Assembly: GCF_003149535.1 (NCBI RefSeq)
Contig: NZ_QGDB01000006.1
Location: forward strand, 1 to 64,000
DNA from: Falsochrobactrum shanghaiense
Lineage (GTDB): Bacteria > Pseudomonadota > Alphaproteobacteria > Rhizobiales > Rhizobiaceae
Length of the DNA: 64,000 bases
Direction of reading: 5' to 3'
The notes beneath the pieces were generated by a model. The model was not told the DNA's origin. It saw nothing but the letters and a program-made list of their open reading frames with translations, and searched no databases. Of this stretch, positions 28,053-36,705 are shown piece by piece (the stretch's first letter is position 1; every line of letters starts with the position of its first letter). A program made the position numbers and the translations under genes.

Positions 28053-28083
28053 AAAAAGCGGCGGAGCAATCCGCCGCTTTTTT
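28053..28083 (+). terminator. Rho-independent terminator after rpsP
   Basis: AAAAAGCGGCGGA (28053-28065) and TCCGCCGCTTTTT (28070-28082) form a 13-bp perfect stem with the tetraloop GCAA and a T run. It ends the ffh-aroQ-rpsP unit. Confidence 0.95.
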
Positions 28084-28217
28084 CATATGGTTTTCTGTCC
28101 ATGCGTCAAACGGCTGGACGGCTGGTGATTTTTCTCTATCTTGTTGATTTGACGGCTCGCATTTCTTCGATTGCCTAGATGCGGGCGCTGCGAACCGCGC
28201 TTTTTCAGGAGAGCCTC

Positions 28218-28844
28218 ATGTCGGCTGCGACGATTACGACTTCTCTTTCCTTCCGCCGTATTTTCATTGCCCTTGGTCTTTTCATTCTGGTTCCGCTGCT
28301 TTCCGCCTGTGGTTTCAATACGATTCCGACCAATGAGGAGAAGGCAAAGGCCGCCTGGAGCGAGGTGCAGAACCAGTACCAGCGCCGTGCCGATCTGGTG
28401 CCCAATCTGGTCGAAACCGTAAAGGGCTATGCCGCGCATGAACGCGAAACCCTTCAGGCGGTCATCGATGCGCGCGCCAAGGCGACACAGGTGCAGATCA
28501 CGCCGGAAACGCTGAATAATCCCGAGCTTTTCAAGCAGTTTCAGGATAATCAGGCCAATCTGACCGGTGCTCTCTCCCGCCTTATGGTGGTTGTCGAACG
28601 CTATCCGGATCTCAAGGCCAACCAGAACTTTCTCGCGCTGCAATCCCAGCTTGAGGGAACTGAAAACCGCATTGCGGTGGCGCGCCGTGATTATATCGAA
28701 GCCGTGCGTGTCTATAATACCTCGCTCAGAACCATGCCGACCATGCTCTGGAAGACGTTCTGGTTCCGTGATGCCGAACCGATGCAGACATTCACGGCGG
28801 ATGCAGCCAGCCAGAGCGCGCCACAGGTGAATTTCAACAACTGA
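28218..28844 (+). CDS. LemA-family lipoprotein
   Basis: LemA-fold protein of 208 residues. The signal peptide ends in LLSACG, a lipobox with the cysteine near residue 33, so the protein is probably lipid-anchored. NEEKAKAAWSEVQNQYQRRADLVPNLVETVKG is the conserved LemA helix region (shown here as family hallmark NQYQRRADLVPNL), and RYPDLKANQNFLALQSQLEG is the second. The ATG at 28218 has AGGAG close upstream; an in-frame start at 28179 lacks one. LemA proteins are often found with TPM-domain proteins, as here; their role is not settled. Confidence 0.92.
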   Translation: MSAATITTSLSFRRIFIALGLFILVPLLSACGFNTIPTNEEKAKAAWSEVQNQYQRRADLVPNLVETVKGYAAHERETLQAVIDARAKATQVQITPETLNNPELFKQFQDNQANLTGALSRLMVVVERYPDLKANQNFLALQSQLEGTENRIAVARRDYIEAVRVYNTSLRTMPTMLWKTFWFRDAEPMQTFTADAASQSAPQVNFNN

Positions 28845-28855
28845 TCGGGCTTGCG

Positions 28856-29749
28856 GTGGCTGCTGTGCTTGTGTTGCGTGACGCCTTACATGGCCTGAGA
28901 CGACGGGGGAACCCTGCCGGTTTCCTCGCTGTCCTTCTGGCTGCATTGTTTCTCGTAATCACGGGAGCAACGGCGCAGGAGACACAAAAGCCCGTTCCGG
29001 TGCTGAGCGGTCGCGTCGTTGACGATGCGGGTATCATCGATCCGGCGCAGCGGGCGCAACTCACGCAAAAACTGGCCGATTTCGAGGCGAAGTCCTCCGA
29101 TCAGGTGGTGGTCGTCACGGTGCCAAGCCTCAATGGCGAGGACATTGAGAGCTTTTCCAACCGGCTTTTCCGGGCCTGGGCGCTGGGGCAGAAGCAGGAA
29201 GATAACGGCATATTGCTGGTGGTGGCGCCCAATGAGCGCAGAGTGCGCATCGAGGTCGGCTATGGGCTGGAAGGCACCATGACCGACGCGCTGTCGAGCG
29301 TCATCGTCAATGGCACCATCATCCCGGCATTTCGCAATGGTGATTATAGCGGCGGCATCGTGCAGGGCGTCGATGGAATCTTGTCGGTGCTTTCGGGCGA
29401 TGGGGCCGAACTTGAAGCGCGCGCCAAACGCAATGCGCAGAGCCAGCCGGATGATGTGGACTGGATCGCGGTCGTCTTCATCACATTCTGGTTCCTCATC
29501 TTCTTTGGCGGTTTCGGCATGGCGGTGCTCGCACCGATCTTCGGGCGCAAGATCGGCCCCGGCCAATATGAATGGCTGGGCATGCGTGTCGGCACTAATG
29601 GGGCGCGCAATTCGCGTGGCGGCGGACGTTGGGGCGGTGGCCTTGGTGGTGGTGGTATGGGCGGTGGTGGCGGGTGGTCGTCGGGTGGAGGCGGCTTTTC
29701 CGGCGGCGGCGGTTCGTCGGGCGGCGGCGGCGCGTCGGGAAGCTGGTGA
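28856..29749 (+). CDS. TPM-domain membrane protein with glycine-rich tail (YgcG type)
   Basis: Protein of 297 residues from a GTG start. A signal or anchor segment (about 22-40) precedes the TPM domain (about 50-175): SGRVVDDAGIIDPAQRAQL, SSDQVVVVTVPSLNG, NGILLVVAPNERRVRIEVGYGLEG. A membrane segment follows near residue 205, and the last 45 residues are Gly/Ser-rich (GGGGFSGGGGSSGGGGA), typical for this family. It starts 11 bp after the LemA gene and is followed by a second TPM gene after 5 bp, forming a three-gene unit. Confidence 0.9.
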   Translation: MAAVLVLRDALHGLRRRGNPAGFLAVLLAALFLVITGATAQETQKPVPVLSGRVVDDAGIIDPAQRAQLTQKLADFEAKSSDQVVVVTVPSLNGEDIESFSNRLFRAWALGQKQEDNGILLVVAPNERRVRIEVGYGLEGTMTDALSSVIVNGTIIPAFRNGDYSGGIVQGVDGILSVLSGDGAELEARAKRNAQSQPDDVDWIAVVFITFWFLIFFGGFGMAVLAPIFGRKIGPGQYEWLGMRVGTNGARNSRGGGRWGGGLGGGGMGGGGGWSSGGGGFSGGGGSSGGGGASGSW

Positions 29750-29754
29750 GAGGC

Positions 29755-30396
29755 ATGCAACAGGGCAATTTCATAAGTGCTGACGATCATACCCGCATTG
29801 CGGAAGCGATCCGCAGGGCCGAGGCTGGCACGAGAGGCGAAATTTACGCGGTTCTGGCGCGCTCCAGCGATGATTATTTTTTTGCGGCGGGTTTTATCGC
29901 GACCTGCGGCATTCTCATTGCCGCGGTGATTGCTGCCTGTCTGGCGCATTGGTACTGGTTCGACATATCCTTGCCGATGTTCGGTCTTGCCATTCTTGCC
30001 GCTTTCATTTCTGCGATAGGGCTGCTGTGGCTGGTGCCGTCGATGCGCATGCGGCTGGTGCCGCGGCATATCCGCTACAAGCGCGCGCATCTGAATGGTG
30101 TGCAGCAGTTTCTGGCGCGGAATGTGCATATCACCGAGCAGCGTACGGGGATTTTGCTGTTTGTCTCGCTGGCCGAACAATATGCCGAAGTGATAGCGGA
30201 TGCAGGTATTCATGCCCGTGTCAGGCAGGAGGACTGGAACGCCATTGTGGCCATGCTGACCCATCATGCATCGCGCTCTGCCATTGCAGAGGGCTTTTTA
30301 CAGGCGATAGAGCAGGCGGGCGGGTTGTTGTCGCAGCATTTCCCCGCAGGGCCGGATACGCCCAACGAACTTGACGACCATCTCATCGAGATCTGA
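29755..30396 (+). CDS. Second TPM-domain membrane protein
   Basis: Protein of 213 residues. It starts with a hydrophilic segment ISADDHTRIAEAIRRAEAGT that opens the TPM domain, interrupted by two hydrophobic segments (about 40-65 and 72-95). The rest of the domain follows: RNVHITEQRTGILLFVSLAE and EQYAEVIADAGI. It ends in an acidic tail. The insertion of membrane segments within the domain is usual for this TPM subtype. The ATG at 29755 is 5 bp after the stop of the first TPM gene. Function is unknown; partner of LemA by context. Confidence 0.85.
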   Translation: MQQGNFISADDHTRIAEAIRRAEAGTRGEIYAVLARSSDDYFFAAGFIATCGILIAAVIAACLAHWYWFDISLPMFGLAILAAFISAIGLLWLVPSMRMRLVPRHIRYKRAHLNGVQQFLARNVHITEQRTGILLFVSLAEQYAEVIADAGIHARVRQEDWNAIVAMLTHHASRSAIAEGFLQAIEQAGGLLSQHFPAGPDTPNELDDHLIEI

Positions 30397-30430
30397 CAAA
30401 TATGTGAGCCCGTGAAAAATCTCCGCCGTT

Positions 30431-30473
30431 TCCGGACGCAAAACCGTTTCACACTTTTGCTGGAAATGCTCTA
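30431..30473. repeat. Half-copy of the palindromic intergenic repeat
   Basis: These 43 bases match 24391-24433 with two differences and include the GCAAAA/TTTTGC hairpin and the AATGCTCTA end. Only the second arm of the two-arm element is present. It lies between the second TPM gene and the glutamate dehydrogenase gene. Confidence 0.85.
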
Positions 30474-30509
30474 GTCTAACCCAATTGCCACATAACAGGA
30501 GTATCCGAG

Positions 30510-33500
30510 TTGACTGCAAAGCAGGACCGACCGAGCAAAGCAAAAGGTTCCAAGGCAGGCAGGGAGGAAAAGAAGGGCGGGAAGCCCAAGGTTCCGGCTG
30601 CTTTCTCGCAGCTTCTGTTTGAATGGGCGCCACCGGAAGATCTCGCTGCATATAGCGCCAAGGCCCTCGAAAAATCGGCCTCCACCGCCTATGCCGCACT
30701 GGAGCGCTGGCGGCGGGGCAGCACCGTCATCAGCATCGAGAATGATATAGAGCGGCAAGGCCGCCCCATCAGCGTCGTTACGATCGTCAATGGCAACAAG
30801 CCGTTTCTGGTTGATTCCGTCATGGGCGAACTGGCCATGCATGCCGGGCAGATATTCATGCTCGTGCATCCGGTTCTCGATATTTCGCACGAAAAGAACC
30901 AGCTCGTCATTCATGGCGAAGCTTCGCAGCTCGCTGCGGCCAAGGATGTCGAGCGCGTCAGCCTGATACAGTTTCATCTCTCGGCCATGAACGAGGAGGC
31001 GCAGCGCGAGCTGGCCGCTTCCCTTGAGCGCATTATCGGACAGGTCGGCCTTGCCGTGGGTGACTGGAAGCCGATGCTGCAACGCATCGAGGCGGCCATT
31101 GCCGATTACAAGCGCACCTATGCACTGACCAGAGATGCGGTCATGCCGGAGGCCATTGCCTTCCTGCAATGGCTGCGCGACGATAATTTCGTTTTTCTGG
31201 GAATGCGTGAACTGGCCTTTGCGCGCGAAGGCAAGAAGCGTGTTCTCGCGACGCTCGGAGAGCCTTTGGGCATTCTGGCCGATCAGGCTGTGCGTGTTCT
31301 GCGCAAGGACGATGAGGATCAGGCCGCGCCGCCGGAGACCGCCGAATTTCTCGACAGTGCGGAACCGCTGATCATTACCAAGGCGAATACGCTTTCGCTG
31401 GTGCATCGGCGCGCCCATCTGGATTATATCGGCATTAAAATCTTCGGCGACAAGGGCGAAGCGGTGGGGGAATTGCGGCTGGTGGGCCTGTTCACCTCGG
31501 TTGCCTATACCAGTTCCATCACCAATATTCCTTTCATCCGTTCAAAGGCCGATGCGGTCATCAAGACGCTGGGCTTTAACCGCGAGGACCATTCCGGCAA
31601 GGCGCTGGTCAGCGTTCTGGAGGAATATCCGCGCGACGAGCTGTTCCAGATCGATACGGAAAGCCTGACCGCCAATGCCGAACTGATCCTTGCGCTTGGC
31701 GAGCGCCCGCGCGTGCGCGTCATTCCGCGCCATGATCGTTTCGGACGCTTTGCGTCCATCCTGATCTATATTTCGCGTGATCGCTATGATTCAATCGCGC
31801 GCGAGAAGATCGGGCGCTATCTTGTCGAAGTCTATGAAGGCGAGAGTTTCGAATTTCACCCGGTGTTTTTGCCCAATGGGCTGACACGCGTGCAGTTTGT
31901 GGTTCGCCGCATGAAGCATTCCATGCCGCATGTGGATCGCGAAACGCTGGAAAACAAGGTGCGCGATATTATCCGCACATGGGAAGATACCGTGGCCGAA
32001 AGTGCTGCGACGGAAAATGCCTCGACAATTGCGCTGGCTTCGGCATTTCCGCCCTCTTATCGCGAAATCTTCACGCCTGCCGATGCATTGGAAGATGCCG
32101 CGCGCATTGAAGGGCTCAGCCCGCAAGCGCCGCTTTTCGTCGATTTTTATCGCTATCGCACCGATGGGCCGGACGGGGTTTCGCTCAAGCTTTATCACCA
32201 TGGCGCGCCGGTGGTGCTTTCGCAGCGCGTGCCGCTTCTGGAAAATATGGGTTTTCGCGTCATCAGCGAGCAGACCATCGAACTGCCCGATGCAGGCGGT
32301 CCGGGCATTCCGGTATTTTTCCACGATATGCAACTGGTCAATGCCTTTGGGTCTGCGGTCGATCTCTCGGATGAAGGCGAGATGCTGGAGGAGGTGTTCC
32401 GCACCGTGTGGAGCGGGCAGGCGGACAATGACGGTTATAATGCGCTGGTGCAGACAGCCCGCCTGAGCGCGCGGCAGATCATGATCCTGCGCGCCTATGG
32501 GCGTTATCTGCAACAGGCGGGGATTGCCTATCCGCAGAGCTTCATTGCCGCTGCCCTCAATCGCTATCCGGAGATTGCAACCGATCTTTTTGCGCTCTTC
32601 GACCTGCGCTTCAATCCCGCATCCAAGCGCCGCGACAAGGCTGAAAAAAAGCTGGTGGAGGCCATCGAGACAGCACTTCTTGGCGTTCCAAGCATTGATG
32701 ACGACCAGATATTGCGCCGCTTGCGCAATCTGGTCGAGGCGACGCTGCGCACCAATGCCTGGCAGGAGGATGGCGAGGGAAAGCCGCCTGTGACCTTCGC
32801 CTTCAAGCTCGATCCGCGTGTGATCGAAGGTCTTCCGGAACCGCGCCCCTATCGCGAAATCTTCGTCTATGGGCCGGAAGTGGAAGGCGTTCATCTGCGT
32901 TTTGGCGCAGTGGCGCGCGGTGGCTTGCGCTGGTCGGACCGGGCGCAGGATTACCGCACGGAAGTGCTGGGTCTGGTCAAGGCGCAGCAGGTGAAAAACG
33001 CCGTCATCGTGCCGGTTGGCGCAAAAGGCGGCTTTTATCCCAAGCGCCTGCCTGCGGGCGGCGACCGCAATGCGGTTTTCGAGGCCGGGCGCAATGCCTA
33101 CAAGGTGTTCATCACGACGCTTTTGTCGGTCACGGACAATATCAGGGATGCGCATGTCGCGCCGCCCATCGACGTGGTGCGGCACGATGATGACGATCCC
33201 TATTTCGTGGTCGCAGCCGACAAGGGCACGGCGACCTTCTCCGATACCGCCAATGCGATCAGTCAGGCGCATGATTTCTGGCTGGATGATGCTTTCGCGT
33301 CGGGCGGCTCGGCAGGTTATGACCATAAGGGCATGGGCATCACTGCGCGCGGGGCATGGGAAGCGGTGAAGCGTCATTTCCGCGAATTGGATATTGATAT
33401 TCAATCGCAGCCTTTCACGGTGGCGGGTGTGGGGGATATGTCGGGCGATGTGTTCGGCAATGGCATGCTGCTCTCGCAGCAGACGCGGCTCATTGCCGCT

Positions 33501-35318
33501 TTCGATCACCGCGACATCTTCATCGATCCCGATCCGGTGGCCGCGACGGGTTTTGAAGAACGCCAGCGGCTGTTCAATCTGCCGCGTTCGAGCTGGCAGG
33601 ATTATGATCGCGCGAAAATCTCGGCGGGCGGCGGTGTTTTCAGCCGAAGCCAGAAGACGATCACGCTTTCGGCAGAAGCGGCTGCTGCCATCGGGATGGG
33701 CAAGACCACGGCCACGCCGCAGGAAATCATGGTCGCGATCCTCAAAGCGCCGGTCGATCTGCTCTGGTTCGGCGGCATCGGCACCTATATCCGCTCATCC
33801 GCCGAAACGGATGCACAGGTGGGCGATCGCGCCAATGACGCCATCCGCATCACCGGCTCGGATGTGCGGGCGCGGGTGATCGGCGAGGGCGCCAATCTGG
33901 GCATGACGCAGCGCGGGCGCATCGAATATGCGCTGGCAGGCGGTATTGAAAGCAAGGGTGGGCGGGGCAATACCGACGCCATCGACAATTCGGCTGGCGT
34001 CAACTGTTCCGACGTCGAAGTCAACATCAAGATCGCGCTCGCCGCCGCCATGCGCTCCGGTTCGCTCAAGCGCTCGGCGCGCGACAAGCTGCTGGTCAGC
34101 ATGACCGATGATGTGGCGCAACTGGTGCTGCGCAACAATTATCTGCAACCGCTGGCCCTTTCGCTGATGGAGCGGCAGGGCCTTGGGGGCCTGCCCTATC
34201 AGGCCCGTTTCATGACCGAGCTGGAAAGCCGCAAGCTGCTTGACCGCAAGGTCGAGAACCTGCCTTCGGACGCTTTGCTCGTCGAACGCCAGAAATCCGG
34301 CCAGCCGCTGACACGGCCCGAACTTGCCGTGCTGCTGGCCTATGCCAAGCTCTCACTTTGCGACGATCTCGTTGCAAGTGCATTGCCCGACGAGCCTTAT
34401 TTCCATTCGCTTCTGCTCGATTATTTCCCGCAGCAGATGGTGAAAGCCTATGGGCAGGAGATTTCAAACCATCGCCTGAGGCGGGAAATCATCGCCACGC
34501 AACTGGCCAATGACGTGGTCAATCGCGGCGGCATCACCTTTGTCAGCAATCTTGCGGATATAACAGGCAAGGCGGCGGCCGATATTGTCCATGCCTATGT
34601 GGCGGTGCGCGACGGTTTCGCGGTCAATGCGATCTACGACGCCATCGATGCGCTCGACAACAAGGTGGCGGGCGTGGTGCAGAACCAGTTCTATGAGCTT
34701 GTCGGCGAAATGCTGCAAGCGACGACGGCATGGGGCCTGCGCAACGAGAAGAGCGATGTGCCGCTGGGCAAACTGGTGAAGACTATCGCAACAGCCCATG
34801 CGGAACTGGAGCCGCATCTGATCGAGTTCATGCCAGAATATCTTTCCGCAAGGATACAGGAAGACAAGGCGGCTTTCATCGAAAAGGGCGCGCCGGAAGC
34901 GCTGGCGGTACGTCTGGCGCATCTGCAATTTGCCACCATCATGCCGGATATTGCCCTGATTGCCCAGCTTGCAAAAGCTGATCTGGTGGCTGCCGCCAAA
35001 ACCTATTTCGGCGTGACCGAAGCATTCCGGATTGGCCGGATCGAGGAAGCGGTGCGCATCATACCGGTCACGGATTATTATGACGGGCTGGCCCTTGCGC
35101 GCGCAAGCGATACCATCATGCATGCCGCGCGCAGCATGACGGTTACGGCATTGAAGCGCTTTGGCAAGGACAAGGATCCGGCATCTTCATGGCTTGCAGC
35201 CAACAGCGCGCGCATTGAACAGGTGCGGGGCCGGATGCTGGCCCTGACGGAAGGCGGGGCGCCCACGGTTTCCCGGCTTGCGGTTGCCGCCGGGTTGATG
35301 TCGGATCTGGCCCTTTGA
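30510..35318 (+). CDS. gdhB: NAD-specific glutamate dehydrogenase, large (L_180) class
   Basis: Deaminates glutamate to 2-oxoglutarate with NAD. At 1602 residues it is the giant class known from Streptomyces, Pseudomonas and Caulobacter. The catalytic core lies in the second half: VARGGLRWSDRAQDYRTEVLGLVKAQ (short form GGLRWSDRAQDYRTEVLG), KNAVIVPVGAKGGFYPK with the active-site lysine, TATFSDTAN, GDMSGDVFGNGML as the nucleotide-binding turn. The N-terminal half has ACT-like regulatory regions. The start is a TTG at 30510 with AGGAG 9 bases upstream. It stands alone as a long gene; the MFS gene overlaps its stop. Confidence 0.95.
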   Translation: MTAKQDRPSKAKGSKAGREEKKGGKPKVPAAFSQLLFEWAPPEDLAAYSAKALEKSASTAYAALERWRRGSTVISIENDIERQGRPISVVTIVNGNKPFLVDSVMGELAMHAGQIFMLVHPVLDISHEKNQLVIHGEASQLAAAKDVERVSLIQFHLSAMNEEAQRELAASLERIIGQVGLAVGDWKPMLQRIEAAIADYKRTYALTRDAVMPEAIAFLQWLRDDNFVFLGMRELAFAREGKKRVLATLGEPLGILADQAVRVLRKDDEDQAAPPETAEFLDSAEPLIITKANTLSLVHRRAHLDYIGIKIFGDKGEAVGELRLVGLFTSVAYTSSITNIPFIRSKADAVIKTLGFNREDHSGKALVSVLEEYPRDELFQIDTESLTANAELILALGERPRVRVIPRHDRFGRFASILIYISRDRYDSIAREKIGRYLVEVYEGESFEFHPVFLPNGLTRVQFVVRRMKHSMPHVDRETLENKVRDIIRTWEDTVAESAATENASTIALASAFPPSYREIFTPADALEDAARIEGLSPQAPLFVDFYRYRTDGPDGVSLKLYHHGAPVVLSQRVPLLENMGFRVISEQTIELPDAGGPGIPVFFHDMQLVNAFGSAVDLSDEGEMLEEVFRTVWSGQADNDGYNALVQTARLSARQIMILRAYGRYLQQAGIAYPQSFIAAALNRYPEIATDLFALFDLRFNPASKRRDKAEKKLVEAIETALLGVPSIDDDQILRRLRNLVEATLRTNAWQEDGEGKPPVTFAFKLDPRVIEGLPEPRPYREIFVYGPEVEGVHLRFGAVARGGLRWSDRAQDYRTEVLGLVKAQQVKNAVIVPVGAKGGFYPKRLPAGGDRNAVFEAGRNAYKVFITTLLSVTDNIRDAHVAPPIDVVRHDDDDPYFVVAADKGTATFSDTANAISQAHDFWLDDAFASGGSAGYDHKGMGITARGAWEAVKRHFRELDIDIQSQPFTVAGVGDMSGDVFGNGMLLSQQTRLIAAFDHRDIFIDPDPVAATGFEERQRLFNLPRSSWQDYDRAKISAGGGVFSRSQKTITLSAEAAAAIGMGKTTATPQEIMVAILKAPVDLLWFGGIGTYIRSSAETDAQVGDRANDAIRITGSDVRARVIGEGANLGMTQRGRIEYALAGGIESKGGRGNTDAIDNSAGVNCSDVEVNIKIALAAAMRSGSLKRSARDKLLVSMTDDVAQLVLRNNYLQPLALSLMERQGLGGLPYQARFMTELESRKLLDRKVENLPSDALLVERQKSGQPLTRPELAVLLAYAKLSLCDDLVASALPDEPYFHSLLLDYFPQQMVKAYGQEISNHRLRREIIATQLANDVVNRGGITFVSNLADITGKAAADIVHAYVAVRDGFAVNAIYDAIDALDNKVAGVVQNQFYELVGEMLQATTAWGLRNEKSDVPLGKLVKTIATAHAELEPHLIEFMPEYLSARIQEDKAAFIEKGAPEALAVRLAHLQFATIMPDIALIAQLAKADLVAAAKTYFGVTEAFRIGRIEEAVRIIPVTDYYDGLALARASDTIMHAARSMTVTALKRFGKDKDPASSWLAANSARIEQVRGRMLALTEGGAPTVSRLAVAAGLMSDLAL

Positions 35319-36694
35319 CGCGGGAAGCGGGCGGCTTCATGGTGCCCGCCTCGCGGCGCGGAATATGGGGATGGATATTTTTCGACTGGGCCGCGCAGCC
35401 GTTTTTTACGGTGGTGACGACCTTCATATTCGGCCCCTACTTTATTTCGCGCATGGCGCAGACGCCCGAAGCGGGACAGGCCGCATGGGGCTATGGGGTG
35501 GCGGCGGCGGGTTTGCTGGTCGCCATCCTTTCCCCCCTGTTGGGGGCGGTCGCCGACCGGACAGGCGCGCGCAAGCCGTGGATTGCGTTTTTCGCCGCCC
35601 TGAAAATCATCTCCCTGTCATTGCTGTGGTTCGCCGAGCCGGGCGCAAGTCTCTTCTGGGTTCTGCTGGTCTTTGCCATTGCGATGGTGGCAGCGGAATT
35701 TTCCATCGTCTTCAACGATTCCATGATGCCGCGGCTGATCGCACGGGAAGATATTGGGCGGGTTTCCAATATTGCATGGGGGCTTGGCTATCTTGGCGGC
35801 ATGATCGTGCTGATCTTCATCGTACTTTTTCTTTCGGCCTCGCCGGAAACAGGAAGGACGATCATCGGTATCGAGCCGCTATTCGGGCTTGATCCGGCCA
35901 GGGGCGAGGATGCGCGCATTGCCGGGCCATTGGCGGCGGCATGGTATTTCATCTTCATCCTGCCGATGTTCCTGTTTACCCCTGATGCGGCGAAGGGAGA
36001 GCCGCTTGCAAAAGCCATGCAGGCCGGGCTTTCGGAACTGAAAATAACAATTGCCGAGCTGCGCCAGCGCCCCGGCATCATGCGCTTTCTCATCGCCCGG
36101 ATGATTTATCAGGATGGCGTCAATGCCCTGCTTGCCCTTGGGGCAGGCTATGCGGCGATATTGTTTGGCTGGTCGATCACGGAAATCGGGCTTTTCGGGA
36201 TGATCCTCAATGTAATGGCGGTCTTCAGCTGCCTTGCGGCAAGTAGGCTTGATACGAGGCTTGGCTCGAAGGTCGTCGTGCTGGCTTCAGTCCTGCTCCT
36301 GCTTCTGGCATCCCTCGGCATCGTATCGACGGGGCACGAATATACTTTATTCGGGCTGATTTCGTTTGACGCTACCGAGGCCGACGGGCTTTTTGCAACG
36401 CCTGCCGAACATGTTTTTCTGTTTTACGGATTGATGATCGGAGCCGCTTTCGGGCCGGTGCAGGCATCGTCGCGGTCATGGTTCGCGCGCAGTATCGAGC
36501 CGCAGGAATCGGGGCGCTATTTTGGTATTTACGCGCTGGCAGGACGAGCCACCAGCTTTATGGGGCCGTTTCTGGTGGCAAGCGTCACCACGCTCAGCGG
36601 TTCAGCGGCGCTGGGCATGTCGGTTCTGATTGCGTTTTTCGCCGTCGGTTTCATCCTGGCAAAGACAACGCCTTATCCGGCCAACAATATTTGA
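35315..36694 (+). CDS. MFS transporter of the UMF1/Atg22-like family
   Basis: Integral membrane protein of 459 residues with about 12 hydrophobic segments. The N-terminus RRGIWGWIFFDWAAQPFFTV is the mark of the UMF1 family (related to fungal Atg22). LLGAVADRTGARKPWI is the MFS motif between segments 2 and 3. The TTG at 35315 overlaps the TGA of the dehydrogenase gene; an ATG at 35339 is an alternative. The substrate is unknown, but Atg22 exports amino acids in yeast, and its coupling to glutamate dehydrogenase would fit amino-acid traffic. Confidence 0.85.
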   Translation: MTREAGGFMVPASRRGIWGWIFFDWAAQPFFTVVTTFIFGPYFISRMAQTPEAGQAAWGYGVAAAGLLVAILSPLLGAVADRTGARKPWIAFFAALKIISLSLLWFAEPGASLFWVLLVFAIAMVAAEFSIVFNDSMMPRLIAREDIGRVSNIAWGLGYLGGMIVLIFIVLFLSASPETGRTIIGIEPLFGLDPARGEDARIAGPLAAAWYFIFILPMFLFTPDAAKGEPLAKAMQAGLSELKITIAELRQRPGIMRFLIARMIYQDGVNALLALGAGYAAILFGWSITEIGLFGMILNVMAVFSCLAASRLDTRLGSKVVVLASVLLLLLASLGIVSTGHEYTLFGLISFDATEADGLFATPAEHVFLFYGLMIGAAFGPVQASSRSWFARSIEPQESGRYFGIYALAGRATSFMGPFLVASVTTLSGSAALGMSVLIAFFAVGFILAKTTPYPANNI

Positions 36695-36705
36695 GCGATC
36701 GCTGA

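Noticed and set aside
31791-33509. 572-codon minus-strand frame inside the glutamate dehydrogenase gene
   Set aside because: Antisense shadow of a 1602-residue gene with intact catalytic motifs.
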